A stretch of DNA of 64,000 bases. Origin: Nocardiopsis_B sediminis. GTDB lineage: Bacteria > Actinomycetota > Actinomycetes > Streptosporangiales > Streptosporangiaceae. The stretch lies in assembly GCF_042650565.1 (NCBI RefSeq), contig NZ_JBHSBH010000014.1, forward strand, positions 62,001 to 126,000. Reading direction: 5' to 3'. Below, piece by piece: positions 43,018 through 51,945 of the stretch. The notes below the pieces were generated by a model. The model saw nothing but the letters and a program-made list of their open reading frames with translations, had not been told where the DNA came from and ran no database searches. Position 1 is the stretch's first letter; each line of letters starts with the position of its first letter. The translations under genes and the position numbers were made by a program.

Positions 43018-44426
43018 TTGGCGTCCTCCCCGGAGACGAGCCGCTCGGCGACGTGTTCCAGCCCGGCCACGCGTGATCCCTTCACGATGACGACGTCTTT
43101 GGACCGCAGCCGTTCGCGCACTGCTGCGGCGGCCTCGGCGGCGTCGGAGACCCGCACGATCTCCCCCTGCCAGCCGGCCACCCCGCGGGCGCCGTCGGCG
43201 ATGGGCGCGGCGTGCTCTCCGACGGTGACCAGCGCGGCGACGCCGGTCTCGGCCGCGAGGCGGCCGATGGCCTCGTGCTCGTCGCGGCCGCCGTCGCCCA
43301 GCTCGGCCATGTGCCCCAGGACCGCGATCGCGCGCCGCTGCTCGGCGAGCACCGCCAGCGTGCGCAGGGCGGCGGCCATCGACTCGGGGTTGGCGTTGTA
43401 GGCGTCGTTGACGATGGTGACGCCGCCGTCGATCTCGGTGACCTCCATGCGCCAGCGGCTGACCGGCCCGGCCGCGCCCAGTGCGGCGGCGATGGCGTCG
43501 GCGTCCATGCCGTACTCGGCGGCGACCGCGGCCACGGCGAGCGCGTTGTGCACCTGGTGCACGCCGACCAGCGCGAGCTGGACGGGGACGCTGCGGCCGC
43601 CGATCTCCAGGGTGAAGCGCGCGCGGCCGGCGGGGTCGGAGGCGACGTCGCGGGCGCGGACGTCGGCGTCCTCGGACAGGCCGTAGGTGACGACGCGGGC
43701 GCGGGTGCGGCCGGCCATGCCCAGGACGGCGGCGTCGTCGGCGTTGAGCACCGCGACCCCGCCGTCGGCCGCAGCGGGCAGCGCCTCGACGAGTTCGCCC
43801 TTGGCCTGCGCGATGTTGGCGCGGCTGCCGAACTCGCCCATGTGGGCGCTGCCGACGTTGAGCACTACGCCGATGCGCGGCGGGGCGATCTCGCACAGGT
43901 GGGCGATGTGCCCGATCCCGCGCGCCGCGACCTCCAGGACGACGAAGCGCGTGTCCTCGTCGGCGCGCAGCACGGTCAGCGGGTGGCCGATCTCGTTGTT
44001 GAACGAGCCGACGGGCGCGATCGTGGGGCCGAGGCGGCCCAGCACCTGCGCGAGCAGGTCCTTGGTCGAGGTCTTGCCGGAGGACCCGGTGACGCCGACG
44101 ATGTCGGCGTCGGTCAGGCGGCCGGCGACGTTGCGGGCCAGCCGGGCCAGCGCGGCGACGACGTCGTCGTCGCCGCCGTCGACCAGCAGCTGGGGCGCCG
44201 CGACCGGCCGGGATCCCAGGACGGCCGTTGCGCCGCCCGCGATTGCGGCGTCGGCGAAGTCGTGGCCGTCGACCCGCTCGCCACCCAGGGCCACGAACAG
44301 GGCGCCCGGGCGTACCTGCCGCGAGTCGATCACGACGGGGCCGGTCACGATGGACTCGGGGCGCGCCGAGGGGCCTATTCGGGATTGGGTGATCTCAGCG
44401 ATCCGATCGAGCGTCAGCGCGATCAA
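43014..44426 (-). CDS. murF: UDP-MurNAc-tripeptide--D-alanyl-D-alanine ligase
   Basis: 470 residues. VVIDSRQVRPGALFVALGGE (N-terminal), VGVTGSSGKTSTKDLLAQVL (P-loop), VLEVAARGIGHIAHLCEIA and NDAYNANPESMAAALRTL identify MurF. It adds D-Ala-D-Ala. I chose TTG 44426 (MIALTLDRIAEITQ), because AGGAG lies five bases before it; the GTG at 44432 would abut the ribosome-binding site. A 248-base gap separates it from murE and may contain a promoter. Confidence 0.96.
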   Translation of the reverse strand: MIALTLDRIAEITQSRIGPSARPESIVTGPVVIDSRQVRPGALFVALGGERVDGHDFADAAIAGGATAVLGSRPVAAPQLLVDGGDDDVVAALARLARNVAGRLTDADIVGVTGSSGKTSTKDLLAQVLGRLGPTIAPVGSFNNEIGHPLTVLRADEDTRFVVLEVAARGIGHIAHLCEIAPPRIGVVLNVGSAHMGEFGSRANIAQAKGELVEALPAAADGGVAVLNADDAAVLGMAGRTRARVVTYGLSEDADVRARDVASDPAGRARFTLEIGGRSVPVQLALVGVHQVHNALAVAAVAAEYGMDADAIAAALGAAGPVSRWRMEVTEIDGGVTIVNDAYNANPESMAAALRTLAVLAEQRRAIAVLGHMAELGDGGRDEHEAIGRLAAETGVAALVTVGEHAAPIADGARGVAGWQGEIVRVSDAAEAAAAVRERLRSKDVVIVKGSRVAGLEHVAERLVSGEDAK

Positions 44427-44674
44427 ATCCACTCCTCATGTCGGGCCCGGTCCTCCGCGCTCAGGGCGCCTCGGGGGAGATGAACGGCGCGAAAACGGGG
44501 TCAGCGCTGTACTCGTCAACCGCGAGGCGGCGTCTTCACGCCACGGGGCCGGGCGGCGATTGCCGGACCTACCTTAGAACATGTTTGGTTACCCGGGTTG
44601 CGCACAGGCCGCAATCCGGACCACTTCGTGATCACCGTTTCCGGGCCCGCCCGGGTGGCGCGCATCGGGGGCGC

Positions 44675-46270
44675 TCAGGCCTTCACGCGGCGGTGCAGGG
44701 CCTCGCGCAGGACTTCGCGGTCGTCGAAGGGCAGGACGCGCCCGGCGACGTACTGGCCGCGTTCGTGGCCCTTGCCCGCGATGACCAGGACGTCTCCGGG
44801 CTGGGCGCGGCGGACCGCGAGGTCGATCGCGGTGGCCCGGTCGGGTTCGACGCAGATGCGGGCCCGCTGGTCGATGGGCACCTTGGCGACGCCGTCGAGC
44901 ATGGCGGTGACGATCTGGACGGGGTCCTCGGTGCGGGGGTTGTCGTCGGTGATGATCAGCGAGTCGGCGAGCCGGGCCGCGGCCTCGCCCATCAGCGGGC
45001 GCTTGGCGCGGTCGCGGTCGCCGCCGCAGCCCACGACGATGCTGAGGGCGCCGTCGGTGGTCGTGCGCAGGGCGCCGAGCACGGCTTCGATCGCCCCGGG
45101 TTTGTGGGAGTAGTCGACGAGCGCGGTGAAGTCCTGGCCCTCGTCGACGCGCTCCATGCGGCCGGGCACGCCGGGGGCGGCCGCGACGCCGTCGAGCGCC
45201 TCGTGCAGCGGGATCCCGGCCTCGACCAGCCCCACGATGGCGGCCATGGCGTTGGACACGTTGAAGGGGCCGGGCAGCGCAACGGCGGCGTCGGCCTCCA
45301 TGCCGCCGGGGCCGACGATGCGGAAGGTGCTGCCGTGGGACCCCAGGCGCACGTCGACGGCGCGCCAGTCGGCCTCGGGGTCGCCTTCGGAGGAGAAGGT
45401 GGTGACCGGGACCGCGCCGCGGTCGGCGACCATGTCGATGAGCACCCGGCCGAAGCGGTCGTCGCGGTTGACCACGGCGATCCGGCAGTACTCGGGGGTG
45501 AACAGCCGGGCCTTGGTGTCGAAGTAGTCGCGCAGGTCGGCGTGGAAGTCGAGGTGGTCCTGCGAGAGGTTGGTGAACACCGCGACGTCGTAGGAGGTGC
45601 CGCCGACGCGGCCCATGGCCAGGGCGTGGCTGGAGACCTCCATGGCCGCCGCCGCGACCCCCTGCTCGCGCATGACGGCGAAGAGCCCGTGCAGGTCGGT
45701 GGCCTCGGGCGTGGTCAGCGAGGACGCGACCCGTTCGTCGCCGACGCGCATCTCGACCGTTCCGACGAGCCCGGTGCGCAGCCCCGCGGCGCGCAGCCCC
45801 GATTCGACCAGGTAGCTGACGGTCGTCTTGCCGCTGGTGCCCGTTGTGCCGATGAGCAGCAGGTCCCGGGAGGGGTCGCCGTAGACCCAGGCGGCGACCT
45901 CGCCGAGACGGGCGCGCGGGTCGGCGACGGTGAGGACGGGCAGGCGCGTGGCCGCGGCGCGGTCGTAGCCCCGGGGGTCGGTGAGGATGGCGGCCGCGCC
46001 GGCCTCGGCGGCCTGGGCCGCGAAGTCGGCCCCGTGGGCGCTGGTGCCGGGCAGGGCGGCGTAGAGGTCGCCGGGGCGCACGCGGCGGGAGTCGTGGGTG
46101 ACGCCCGTGATGGTGGTCTCGGTGCCAGGGCCGTCCGCGCCGCCCGGCGGCGCCGGGTCGCCGGGGACCGGGGGGGCGTCCCCGGGCTCGGCGAAGGTGA
46201 CGAACGCGTCCGGGCCGAGGAGCCGGGCGAGTTCGGGCAGCGGGCGGAGTTCGTGATGTTCAGGTCGCAT
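44675..46270 (-). CDS. murE: UDP-MurNAc-tripeptide synthetase MurE (meso-DAP type)
   Basis: 531 residues. GVTHDSRRVRPGDLYAALPG, IGTTGTSGKTTVSYLVESGL (P-loop) and TTPEATDLHGLF are MurE blocks, and IITDDNPRTEDP holds the DNPR motif that selects meso-diaminopimelate. This predicts a DAP-type wall, as expected for Nocardiopsaceae. I chose ATG 46270; a GTG at 46282 is also in frame and neither start has a strong ribosome-binding site. Confidence 0.96.
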   Translation of the reverse strand: MRPEHHELRPLPELARLLGPDAFVTFAEPGDAPPVPGDPAPPGGADGPGTETTITGVTHDSRRVRPGDLYAALPGTSAHGADFAAQAAEAGAAAILTDPRGYDRAAATRLPVLTVADPRARLGEVAAWVYGDPSRDLLLIGTTGTSGKTTVSYLVESGLRAAGLRTGLVGTVEMRVGDERVASSLTTPEATDLHGLFAVMREQGVAAAAMEVSSHALAMGRVGGTSYDVAVFTNLSQDHLDFHADLRDYFDTKARLFTPEYCRIAVVNRDDRFGRVLIDMVADRGAVPVTTFSSEGDPEADWRAVDVRLGSHGSTFRIVGPGGMEADAAVALPGPFNVSNAMAAIVGLVEAGIPLHEALDGVAAAPGVPGRMERVDEGQDFTALVDYSHKPGAIEAVLGALRTTTDGALSIVVGCGGDRDRAKRPLMGEAAARLADSLIITDDNPRTEDPVQIVTAMLDGVAKVPIDQRARICVEPDRATAIDLAVRRAQPGDVLVIAGKGHERGQYVAGRVLPFDDREVLREALHRRVKA

Positions 46271-46366
46271 AACCGGTGGCACGTCGTGAGGTTATCGGCT
46301 GTGGTGGGCTGGGCGTGAATCCGGCGGCGCGACCGCGCGCCGCCCCGCAGGCGGGGCGGGCGGCGG

Positions 46367-48343
46367 TCACTCGTCCTCGAACAGCCGGATGTTGGGCGGC
46401 TCGGTGTCGGTCGGCGGGATCTTCTCGGACTTCAGGGCGAAGGACATGACGTCGGTGAACACCGGGCCGGCCGCCGCTCCCCCGTAGTACTGCTCCTGCG
46501 GGTTGTGCAGGACGACCTGCACGATCAGCTCCGGGTCGTCGGCGGGCGCGAAGCCGACGAAGGTGGCGGTGTAGCCGCCGCCGCGGTAGGTGCCGGTGTC
46601 GGGGTTGACCCGGTTGGCGGTGCCGGTCTTGCCGGCCACGCGGTAGCCGGGGATCTGGGCCTCGGTGGCGGTGCCGTCGTCGCCGGTGACCGCCTCGAGC
46701 ATCAGGGAGAGCTCCTCGGCGGTCTCGGCGCTGACCACGCGCTCCTGGCGGGGCTCGGGCGAGGGGTCGAACTCGCCGTCCTCGCCGACGGTCCCGGCCA
46801 CGAGGCTGGGCTCGGTGCGCACGCCCCCGTTGGCGATGGTGGCGTAGACCGACGCCATCTGCACCGCGTTGACCGACAGCCCCTGGCCGAAGGAGACGGA
46901 GGCGAGCTGGGTGCCCCACCAGTCGTCGGGGTCGGTGAGGATGCCGGCGTTCTCGCCGGGCAGGTCCAGCCCGGTGGGCCGGCCGAACCCGAACTTGCCG
47001 AGGTAGTCGTAGAGGCCGTCGGCGCCCAGCTGCTCGCCGACCTGGATGGTGCCGACGTTGCTCGACTGGGCCATGATGCCGTTCAGCGTCATGCGCTCGG
47101 TGTCGTGCACGTGGGCGTCCTTGAAGGTCTGGTCGTAGCGCTGGATGGAGTAGGGCACGGTGTAGACGGTGTCGGGCGTGGTGAGGCCTTCCTCCAGCGC
47201 GCCGGCGGCGGTGATGACCTTGTTGGTGCTGCCCGGCTCGAACGCCTCGGCGACGGCCCCGTTGGCCCGGTCCTCGGGGGTGGAGTCGTCGACCTCGGTG
47301 GGCGCGTAGGAGGGGTAGTCGGCCATGGCGACGATCTCGCCGGTGGGGCGCATGACGATGACGCTGCCCCCGTCGGCGTCGAGCTCCTCGGCGCGCTCGG
47401 CCAGGGCCTGCTGGGCGTGCCACTGCACGTCCTGGTCGAGGGTGAGGCGGACGTCGCGCCCGGCGACGGGCTCCTGGGCCAGCCCTCCTGCCATGGGGAT
47501 CTGGGTGCCCGAGGCGCCGATCTCCACCTGCTGCTTGCCGGGCTCGCCGGCGAGGGTGTCCTCCATGACGCCCTCGAGGCCCTCGAGGCCCTCGCCCTCG
47601 GCGCCGGTGAAGCCGATGAGGTCGGCGGCACCGGTGTCCTCGGGGTAGACGCGCTTGTAGTCGGTGAGGGCGCCCACGCCCTGGAGCCCGACCGCCTCCA
47701 GGTCGCTCCACTCCTCGGGGCTGATGTCCTCGGCGACGACCTGGTAGCGGCTGGGCTCGGCGGTGACCTTGGCCATGACCTCGTCGCGGTCGAGGCCGAA
47801 GCGGGCCGAGAGCTCGTCGGCGACCTGGTCCTGCTCGTGCTCGGGGATGTCGACGGGGTCGACGAAGACGGTGCGGACCTCGACGCTCATGGCCAGCGCG
47901 TTGCCGTGGACGTCGGTGATCTCCCCCCGGGTCGTGGGGATGTCAATGGTGCTCAGCCGCAGGTCGGCGGCTGCCGAAGCGTACCCGGCGGCGTCGACCG
48001 CCTGGATCTGCACCAGCCGGCCGGCGAACAGCAGCAGGACCGCGGTCATGAGGGCGCCGGCCGCGTGGATGCGCCGCCGGGGGTTGCCGCGGCGGAAGGG
48101 GCGGCGCAACGGGGCGAGCGGGCCCCCGCCGCCGCCCCGGGTGCCGGTGCGGGGTGCGGCGCGGGGGCGCCCGTCGGGCGGCGTCCGGGCGGGGTCCTCG
48201 CGGGCGGGCCGGGGCGGCCCGCCGGATGTGCCGCGGGGGCGCTGCCGGCGGTCGCCGCGCGGTGCGGGCCCCCGGGACGAGCGCGCGGAGGAGGGGCCGG
48301 GGCGGCGGGGGTCGCGGGACCGGCCCTCGCGCGGGGAGGTCAT
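46367..48343 (-). CDS. ftsI: Septal transpeptidase FtsI (class B PBP3)
   Basis: 658 residues. An unusually long ~95-residue Arg/Pro/Gly-rich cytoplasmic tail precedes one membrane helix (AGALMTAVLLLFAGRLVQIQ). A pedestal domain (TTRGEITDVHGNALAMSVEVRTV) follows. The transpeptidase domain has EPGSTNKVITA (SxxK, ~370), AQSSN (SxN) and VAGKTGTANR (KTG, ~567). It cross-links septal peptidoglycan with FtsW. It follows ftsL after 92 bases. Confidence 0.96.
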   Translation of the reverse strand: MTSPREGRSRDPRRPGPSSARSSRGPAPRGDRRQRPRGTSGGPPRPAREDPARTPPDGRPRAAPRTGTRGGGGGPLAPLRRPFRRGNPRRRIHAAGALMTAVLLLFAGRLVQIQAVDAAGYASAAADLRLSTIDIPTTRGEITDVHGNALAMSVEVRTVFVDPVDIPEHEQDQVADELSARFGLDRDEVMAKVTAEPSRYQVVAEDISPEEWSDLEAVGLQGVGALTDYKRVYPEDTGAADLIGFTGAEGEGLEGLEGVMEDTLAGEPGKQQVEIGASGTQIPMAGGLAQEPVAGRDVRLTLDQDVQWHAQQALAERAEELDADGGSVIVMRPTGEIVAMADYPSYAPTEVDDSTPEDRANGAVAEAFEPGSTNKVITAAGALEEGLTTPDTVYTVPYSIQRYDQTFKDAHVHDTERMTLNGIMAQSSNVGTIQVGEQLGADGLYDYLGKFGFGRPTGLDLPGENAGILTDPDDWWGTQLASVSFGQGLSVNAVQMASVYATIANGGVRTEPSLVAGTVGEDGEFDPSPEPRQERVVSAETAEELSLMLEAVTGDDGTATEAQIPGYRVAGKTGTANRVNPDTGTYRGGGYTATFVGFAPADDPELIVQVVLHNPQEQYYGGAAAGPVFTDVMSFALKSEKIPPTDTEPPNIRLFEDE

Positions 48344-48435
48344 CGGCCGCCCCCCGTGGTGGGTCTCCTCCGTCGGGGCGCGTGCATCCGGCGCTCCACT
48401 TCCTGTTCCGTGGTCGTCTGGGGTCGCCCGCTGGG

Positions 48436-48903
48436 CTAGGGCTCAGCGGGCGCCGGGGTGTCGTCGCCCCGGATCTCGCCCGCGGGCAGGTCGAGGACGA
48501 CCGGGGGCCCGCCGGGCTCCATCCCGAGCCCCTCGGCCTCGTCGGCGATGTTGGAGGGGGCCTCCTGGGCCAGCACGTCCTCGCGCAGCCCCTCTTCCTG
48601 GATGGCGAGGTCGGCGTTCTGCTCCTGGAGCGTGCTGATGGCGAACGCGTCCTCGATCAGCACCGTGCGCAGCGCGAGCAGGCTGATGAGCGCCCCGCCG
48701 AGCAGGCCGAGGACCAGCAGCACGAACGGCATGCGGGGCGCGGGCGCAGGCGCGGCGGCGCGGGGCGCCGGCGCGGGCCGCTTGGCGGCCGTGGTGGCCG
48801 GAGCCGCCGGGCGCGGGCGCGCGGCGGTGCGGCCGCGCCCGGGGGCGGCCGTGGTGGAGCGGGTCCGGGTGGCGCCCGGTGTGGTCTCGGTTGCCGTGCT
48901 CAT
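48436..48903 (-). CDS. ftsL: FtsL-like divisome protein
   Basis: 155 residues. An Ala/Pro/Arg-rich cytoplasmic tail (~1-57) is followed by one membrane helix (PFVLLVLGLLGGALISLLAL) and a short coiled coil (ISTLQEQNADLAIQEEGLRED). The coiled coil ends in the family-typical EAEGLGMEPGGPPVVLDLPAG. It sits between rsmH and ftsI, the FtsL position, and would pair with FtsB/DivIC and FtsQ. Identification rests on topology and synteny more than sequence. Confidence 0.85.
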   Translation of the reverse strand: MSTATETTPGATRTRSTTAAPGRGRTAARPRPAAPATTAAKRPAPAPRAAAPAPAPRMPFVLLVLGLLGGALISLLALRTVLIEDAFAISTLQEQNADLAIQEEGLREDVLAQEAPSNIADEAEGLGMEPGGPPVVLDLPAGEIRGDDTPAPAEP

Positions 48904-48937
48904 CGTGGTCTCCCGAATGTTCCGGCGGGGCCGCCGT

Positions 48938-49906
48938 TCATGGGCGGCGCACCCGTTCGGCGGCGCGCAGCCGGGCCGAGGCGGCGCGCGGGTTGCGTTC
49001 GTTCTCCTCGTCGCCGGGGAGTTCGGCGCCCCGGGTCAGCAGGCGGAGTTCGGGCTGCCGGTCGGGGAGGGGGACGGGCAGGTCCGGAGGGGTGGTGTCG
49101 GTGGCGAGCGCGGCCAGCGCCCGCTTGGTCATGCGGTCCTCCAGGGAGTGGTAGGACAGCACGGCGATGCGCCCGCCCACGTTGAGCCGGGAGATGGCCG
49201 CGGGAAGGGTGGCCTCGAGGATGCTGAGCTCGGCGTTGACCTCGATGCGCAGCGCCTGGAAGGTGCGCTTGGCGGGGTGGCCGCCGGTGCGGCGGGTGGC
49301 CGCGGGGATGGCGTCGCGCACGATGTCGGCGAGGCGGCGGGTGGACTCGATGGGCGCGGTGGCGCGCTCGCGGGCGATGGCCTGGGCGACGCGGGCGGCG
49401 AAGCGCTCCTCGCCGTACTCGCGCAGGATGCGGGTGAGCGCCGCGACGGAGGCGGTGTTGACGACGTCGCCCGCGGTGCGGTCCTGGGTGCGGTCCATCC
49501 GCATGTCCAGCGGGGCGTCGTAGGAGTAGGCGAAGCCGCGTTCGGCTTCGTCGAGCTGGGGGGAGGACACGCCGAGGTCGAGCAGGACGGCGTCGGCGCC
49601 GGTGATGCCGAGGTCGTCGAGGACGCGCGGGACGGCGTCGTACTCGGCGTGGACGAGGTCGATGCGGTCGGCGTAGGGGGCGAGCCTGCGGCCGCTGCGC
49701 TCCAGCGCGGTGGGGTCGCGGTCGATGCCGACCAGGCGCGCGCCGGGGTTGGCCCGCAGCAGCGCCTCGGAGTGCCCGCCGAGGCCGAGTGTGCCGTCGA
49801 CGAGGACGGCCCCCGGCCGTTCGAGGGCGGGAGCGAGGAGCTCGACGATGCGGTCGAGCATGACCGGGACGTGTACCGCCCCGGTCTCGCCGGCGATGTC
49901 CCCCAT
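48938..49906 (-). CDS. rsmH: 16S rRNA (cytosine1402-N4)-methyltransferase
   Basis: 322 residues. VHVPVMLDRIVELL, VDGTLGLGGHSEALL (SAM motif), LLDLGVSSPQLDEAERGFAY, PLDMRMDRTQDRTA and AVLSYHSLEDRMTKRAL are RsmH signatures. It methylates C1402 in the ribosomal P site. I chose ATG 49906 (AGAGGGGG upstream); the frame stays open for 51 more codons with no family sequence. It is 255 bases after mraZ. Confidence 0.96.
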   Translation of the reverse strand: MGDIAGETGAVHVPVMLDRIVELLAPALERPGAVLVDGTLGLGGHSEALLRANPGARLVGIDRDPTALERSGRRLAPYADRIDLVHAEYDAVPRVLDDLGITGADAVLLDLGVSSPQLDEAERGFAYSYDAPLDMRMDRTQDRTAGDVVNTASVAALTRILREYGEERFAARVAQAIARERATAPIESTRRLADIVRDAIPAATRRTGGHPAKRTFQALRIEVNAELSILEATLPAAISRLNVGGRIAVLSYHSLEDRMTKRALAALATDTTPPDLPVPLPDRQPELRLLTRGAELPGDEENERNPRAASARLRAAERVRRP

Positions 49907-50161
49907 GAGCACGGTTCCCCCTCTTGCTTCCTCACGCCCGTCGTCGCGTCCCCTGCGCGCCCCCGGGCCGGACTGGCCTCCAGACGCGAAAGCGGTGGTG
50001 CCGCGGTTGCCCTGCGGCCGCCCGCCACCTGGCGCCGGGGAAGATGCGTCAGCTGGCATAGGTTCGCGTCTGAAGGCCGGAATCCGGACTGGGTTCTGAC
50101 GGCGGTGGCTCTGCGGTCCGCGTCGCCCCGGGTGTCGAGGCCGGTGCGGCGGTCCGCGAAG

Positions 50162-50593
50162 TCACAGCACCCCCGGCAACACCTCCTCCGACAGATCCGC
50201 GAATGCCTGTTCCTGCTCGGCCTCGTAGGCCGCCCAGGCCGATGCGCCCCAGATCTCCAGACGCGTGTTGGCCCCGATGACGACGCAGTCCCGTTCGAGG
50301 CCGGCGTAGGAACGCAGGCCCGAAGGGATCGTGAGCCGCCCTTGCTTGTCGGGGACCTCGTCGGACGCGCTGGCGAAGAAGACGCGACTGTAGTCGCGGA
50401 CCGCCTTCGCGGTGACCGGAGCCGCCCGGAGGGCATCGGTGATGCGCTGGAACTCGTCCATGGGAAAGACGTAGAGGCAGCGCTCCTGGCCCTTCGTGAT
50501 CACCAGCCCCCCCGACAGTTCGTCGCGGTACTTCGCCGGAAGGAACAGTCGTCCCTTCTCGTCGAGGCGGGGTGTATGGGTGCCGAGGAACAC
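50162..50593 (-). CDS. mraZ: Transcriptional regulator MraZ
   Basis: 143 residues with two AbrB-like half domains: FLGTHTPRLDEKGRLFLPAKYRDEL and SASDEVPDKQGRLTIPSGLRSY, each with the D-x-K/Q-G-R signature. It is the first gene of the division cluster and represses it from repeats in its own promoter, present here at 50634-50668. I chose GTG 50593, which has GGGAGGTGGGG upstream and gives the standard 143-residue length. Confidence 0.97.
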   Translation of the reverse strand: MFLGTHTPRLDEKGRLFLPAKYRDELSGGLVITKGQERCLYVFPMDEFQRITDALRAAPVTAKAVRDYSRVFFASASDEVPDKQGRLTIPSGLRSYAGLERDCVVIGANTRLEIWGASAWAAYEAEQEQAFADLSEEVLPGVL

Positions 50594-50633
50594 CGGCCCC
50601 ACCTCCCACGCCCCTGTGCAGGGCGGTCTCCCG

Positions 50634-50675
50634 CTCCACGATGCCCCACTGTACTCCACTCCTCCCCACCGTCAA
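50634..50675 (-). promoter_or_regulatory. mraZ promoter with four MraZ-box repeats
   Basis: On the minus strand, -35 TTGACG (50670-50675) and -10 TACAGT (50648-50653) have a 16-base spacer. Across them run TGGGG, TGGAG, TGGGG, TGGAG at 50664, 50654, 50644 and 50634, each separated by exactly 5 bases. MraZ is known to bind TGGGN repeats at 10-bp period, so this is its autoregulatory operator. It overlaps both the spacer and the start site. Confidence 0.85.
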
Positions 50676-50870
50676 CAGTTTCAACCATCCGCGAAGCGCG
50701 TTCCGACTCGAGAAACCGCTGGTCAGCGCGGGGGGTGCGAGGTGGAGGGGGCGGGGGGTACCCTACGGGCGGGCGTTCGTCACCGCCCGCATCCGGAGCG
50801 TCACGCTGCGCCGGGAAGATCGTCCCGGCGGGCCCCCTTCGGAGGCGGACCACACTTTCGCCGTTTTGGT

Positions 50871-50898
50871 TTGCATTCGACCACTTTGGCTCTAGCCT
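50871..50898 (+). promoter_or_regulatory. Promoter candidate of the moxR-DUF58-transglutaminase operon
   Basis: TTGCAT (50871-50876) and TAGCCT (50893-50898) are 16 bases apart, 41 bases before the moxR start. It is divergent from the mraZ promoter, about 220 bases away. Confidence 0.5.
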
Positions 50899-50938
50899 CG
50901 ATTTCGTTGGTCCAGGGACTGCGCGGAGAGGGAGACAC

Positions 50939-51931
50939 GTGTCACTCGGCACGCGGTACAACGGCCAGGGCGACGGCCCACCCGGGAGCGCGGCCGGGGT
51001 CATCGCCGTCGCCGACCGGATCCGGCAGGCCATGGAGACGGTCATCGAGGGCAAGCCCGAGGTCGTGCGCATCGCGCTGACCGTCCTGCTCGCCGAGGGC
51101 CACCTGCTCATCGAGGACATCCCGGGCGTCGGCAAGACCATGCTCGCCAAGGCCCTGGGCCGGGCGGTGGACTGCTCGGTGCAGCGCATCCAGTTCACCC
51201 CGGACCTGCTGCCGTCCGACATCACGGGCGTGAGCGTCTACCACCAGGAGCGGCACGAGTTCGAGTTCAACCCGGGCCCGGTGTTCGCCAACATCGTCCT
51301 GGGCGACGAGATCAACCGCGCCTCCCCCAAGACGCAGGCCGCGCTGCTGGAGTGCATGGCGGAGATGCAGGTCAGCGTCGACGGCGAGACCCGCCCGCTG
51401 GAGCGACCGTTCATGGTCGTCGCCACCCAGAACCCGGGCGACATGGAGGGCACCTACCCCCTCCCCGAGGCGCAGCGCGACCGGTTCATGGCCCGCATCT
51501 CGGTGGGCTACCCCACCGCGCAGGCCGAGCTGGACATGATCGACAGCCACAGTGCGAGCTCGCCGCTCGACGAGCTGGCGGCCGTGGCCGCGGCGGCCGA
51601 CGTGCGGTCGATGGTCGACCACGTGCGCACCATCCACGTCGCGCCCGGGATGCGGCGCTACGCCGTCGACCTGGTCACCGCCACCCGCACGTCGCGGGCG
51701 CTGCGCCTGGGTGCGTCGCCGCGCGCCACGCTGCACCTGGTGCGCGCCGCGCGCGCCTACGCCGCCCTGGAGGGGCGCGAGTACGTCGTGCCCGATGACG
51801 TCCAGACCCTGGCGGTGCCGGTCCTGGCCCACCGCCTGCTGCCCAGCGCCGAGGCGCAGATGGAGCGGCACACCCCCGAACGCGTGGTCTCCGACATCGT
51901 CGCGCGGCTGCCCATCCCCGCCCCCCACTAG
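50939..51931 (+). CDS. MoxR-family AAA+ ATPase
   Basis: 330 residues. LLIEDIPGVGKTMLAKALGR is Walker A, FANIVLGDEINRASPKTQAALLECMAEMQV the Walker B and MoxR signature, and VVATQNPGDMEGTYPLPEAQRDRFMARI contains sensor 1. MoxR ATPases next to DUF58 and transglutaminase genes are thought to assemble or activate those partners. GTG 50939 has GAGAGGGAGACAC upstream. It is distinct from the AAA+ protein at 7061. Confidence 0.93.
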   Translation: MSLGTRYNGQGDGPPGSAAGVIAVADRIRQAMETVIEGKPEVVRIALTVLLAEGHLLIEDIPGVGKTMLAKALGRAVDCSVQRIQFTPDLLPSDITGVSVYHQERHEFEFNPGPVFANIVLGDEINRASPKTQAALLECMAEMQVSVDGETRPLERPFMVVATQNPGDMEGTYPLPEAQRDRFMARISVGYPTAQAELDMIDSHSASSPLDELAAVAAAADVRSMVDHVRTIHVAPGMRRYAVDLVTATRTSRALRLGASPRATLHLVRAARAYAALEGREYVVPDDVQTLAVPVLAHRLLPSAEAQMERHTPERVVSDIVARLPIPAPH

Positions 51932-51945
51932 ACCCGGAGACCCAG

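Noticed and set aside
49907..50059. 51-codon extension of RsmH
   Set aside because: No family sequence upstream and a good ribosome-binding site in front of ATG 49906.
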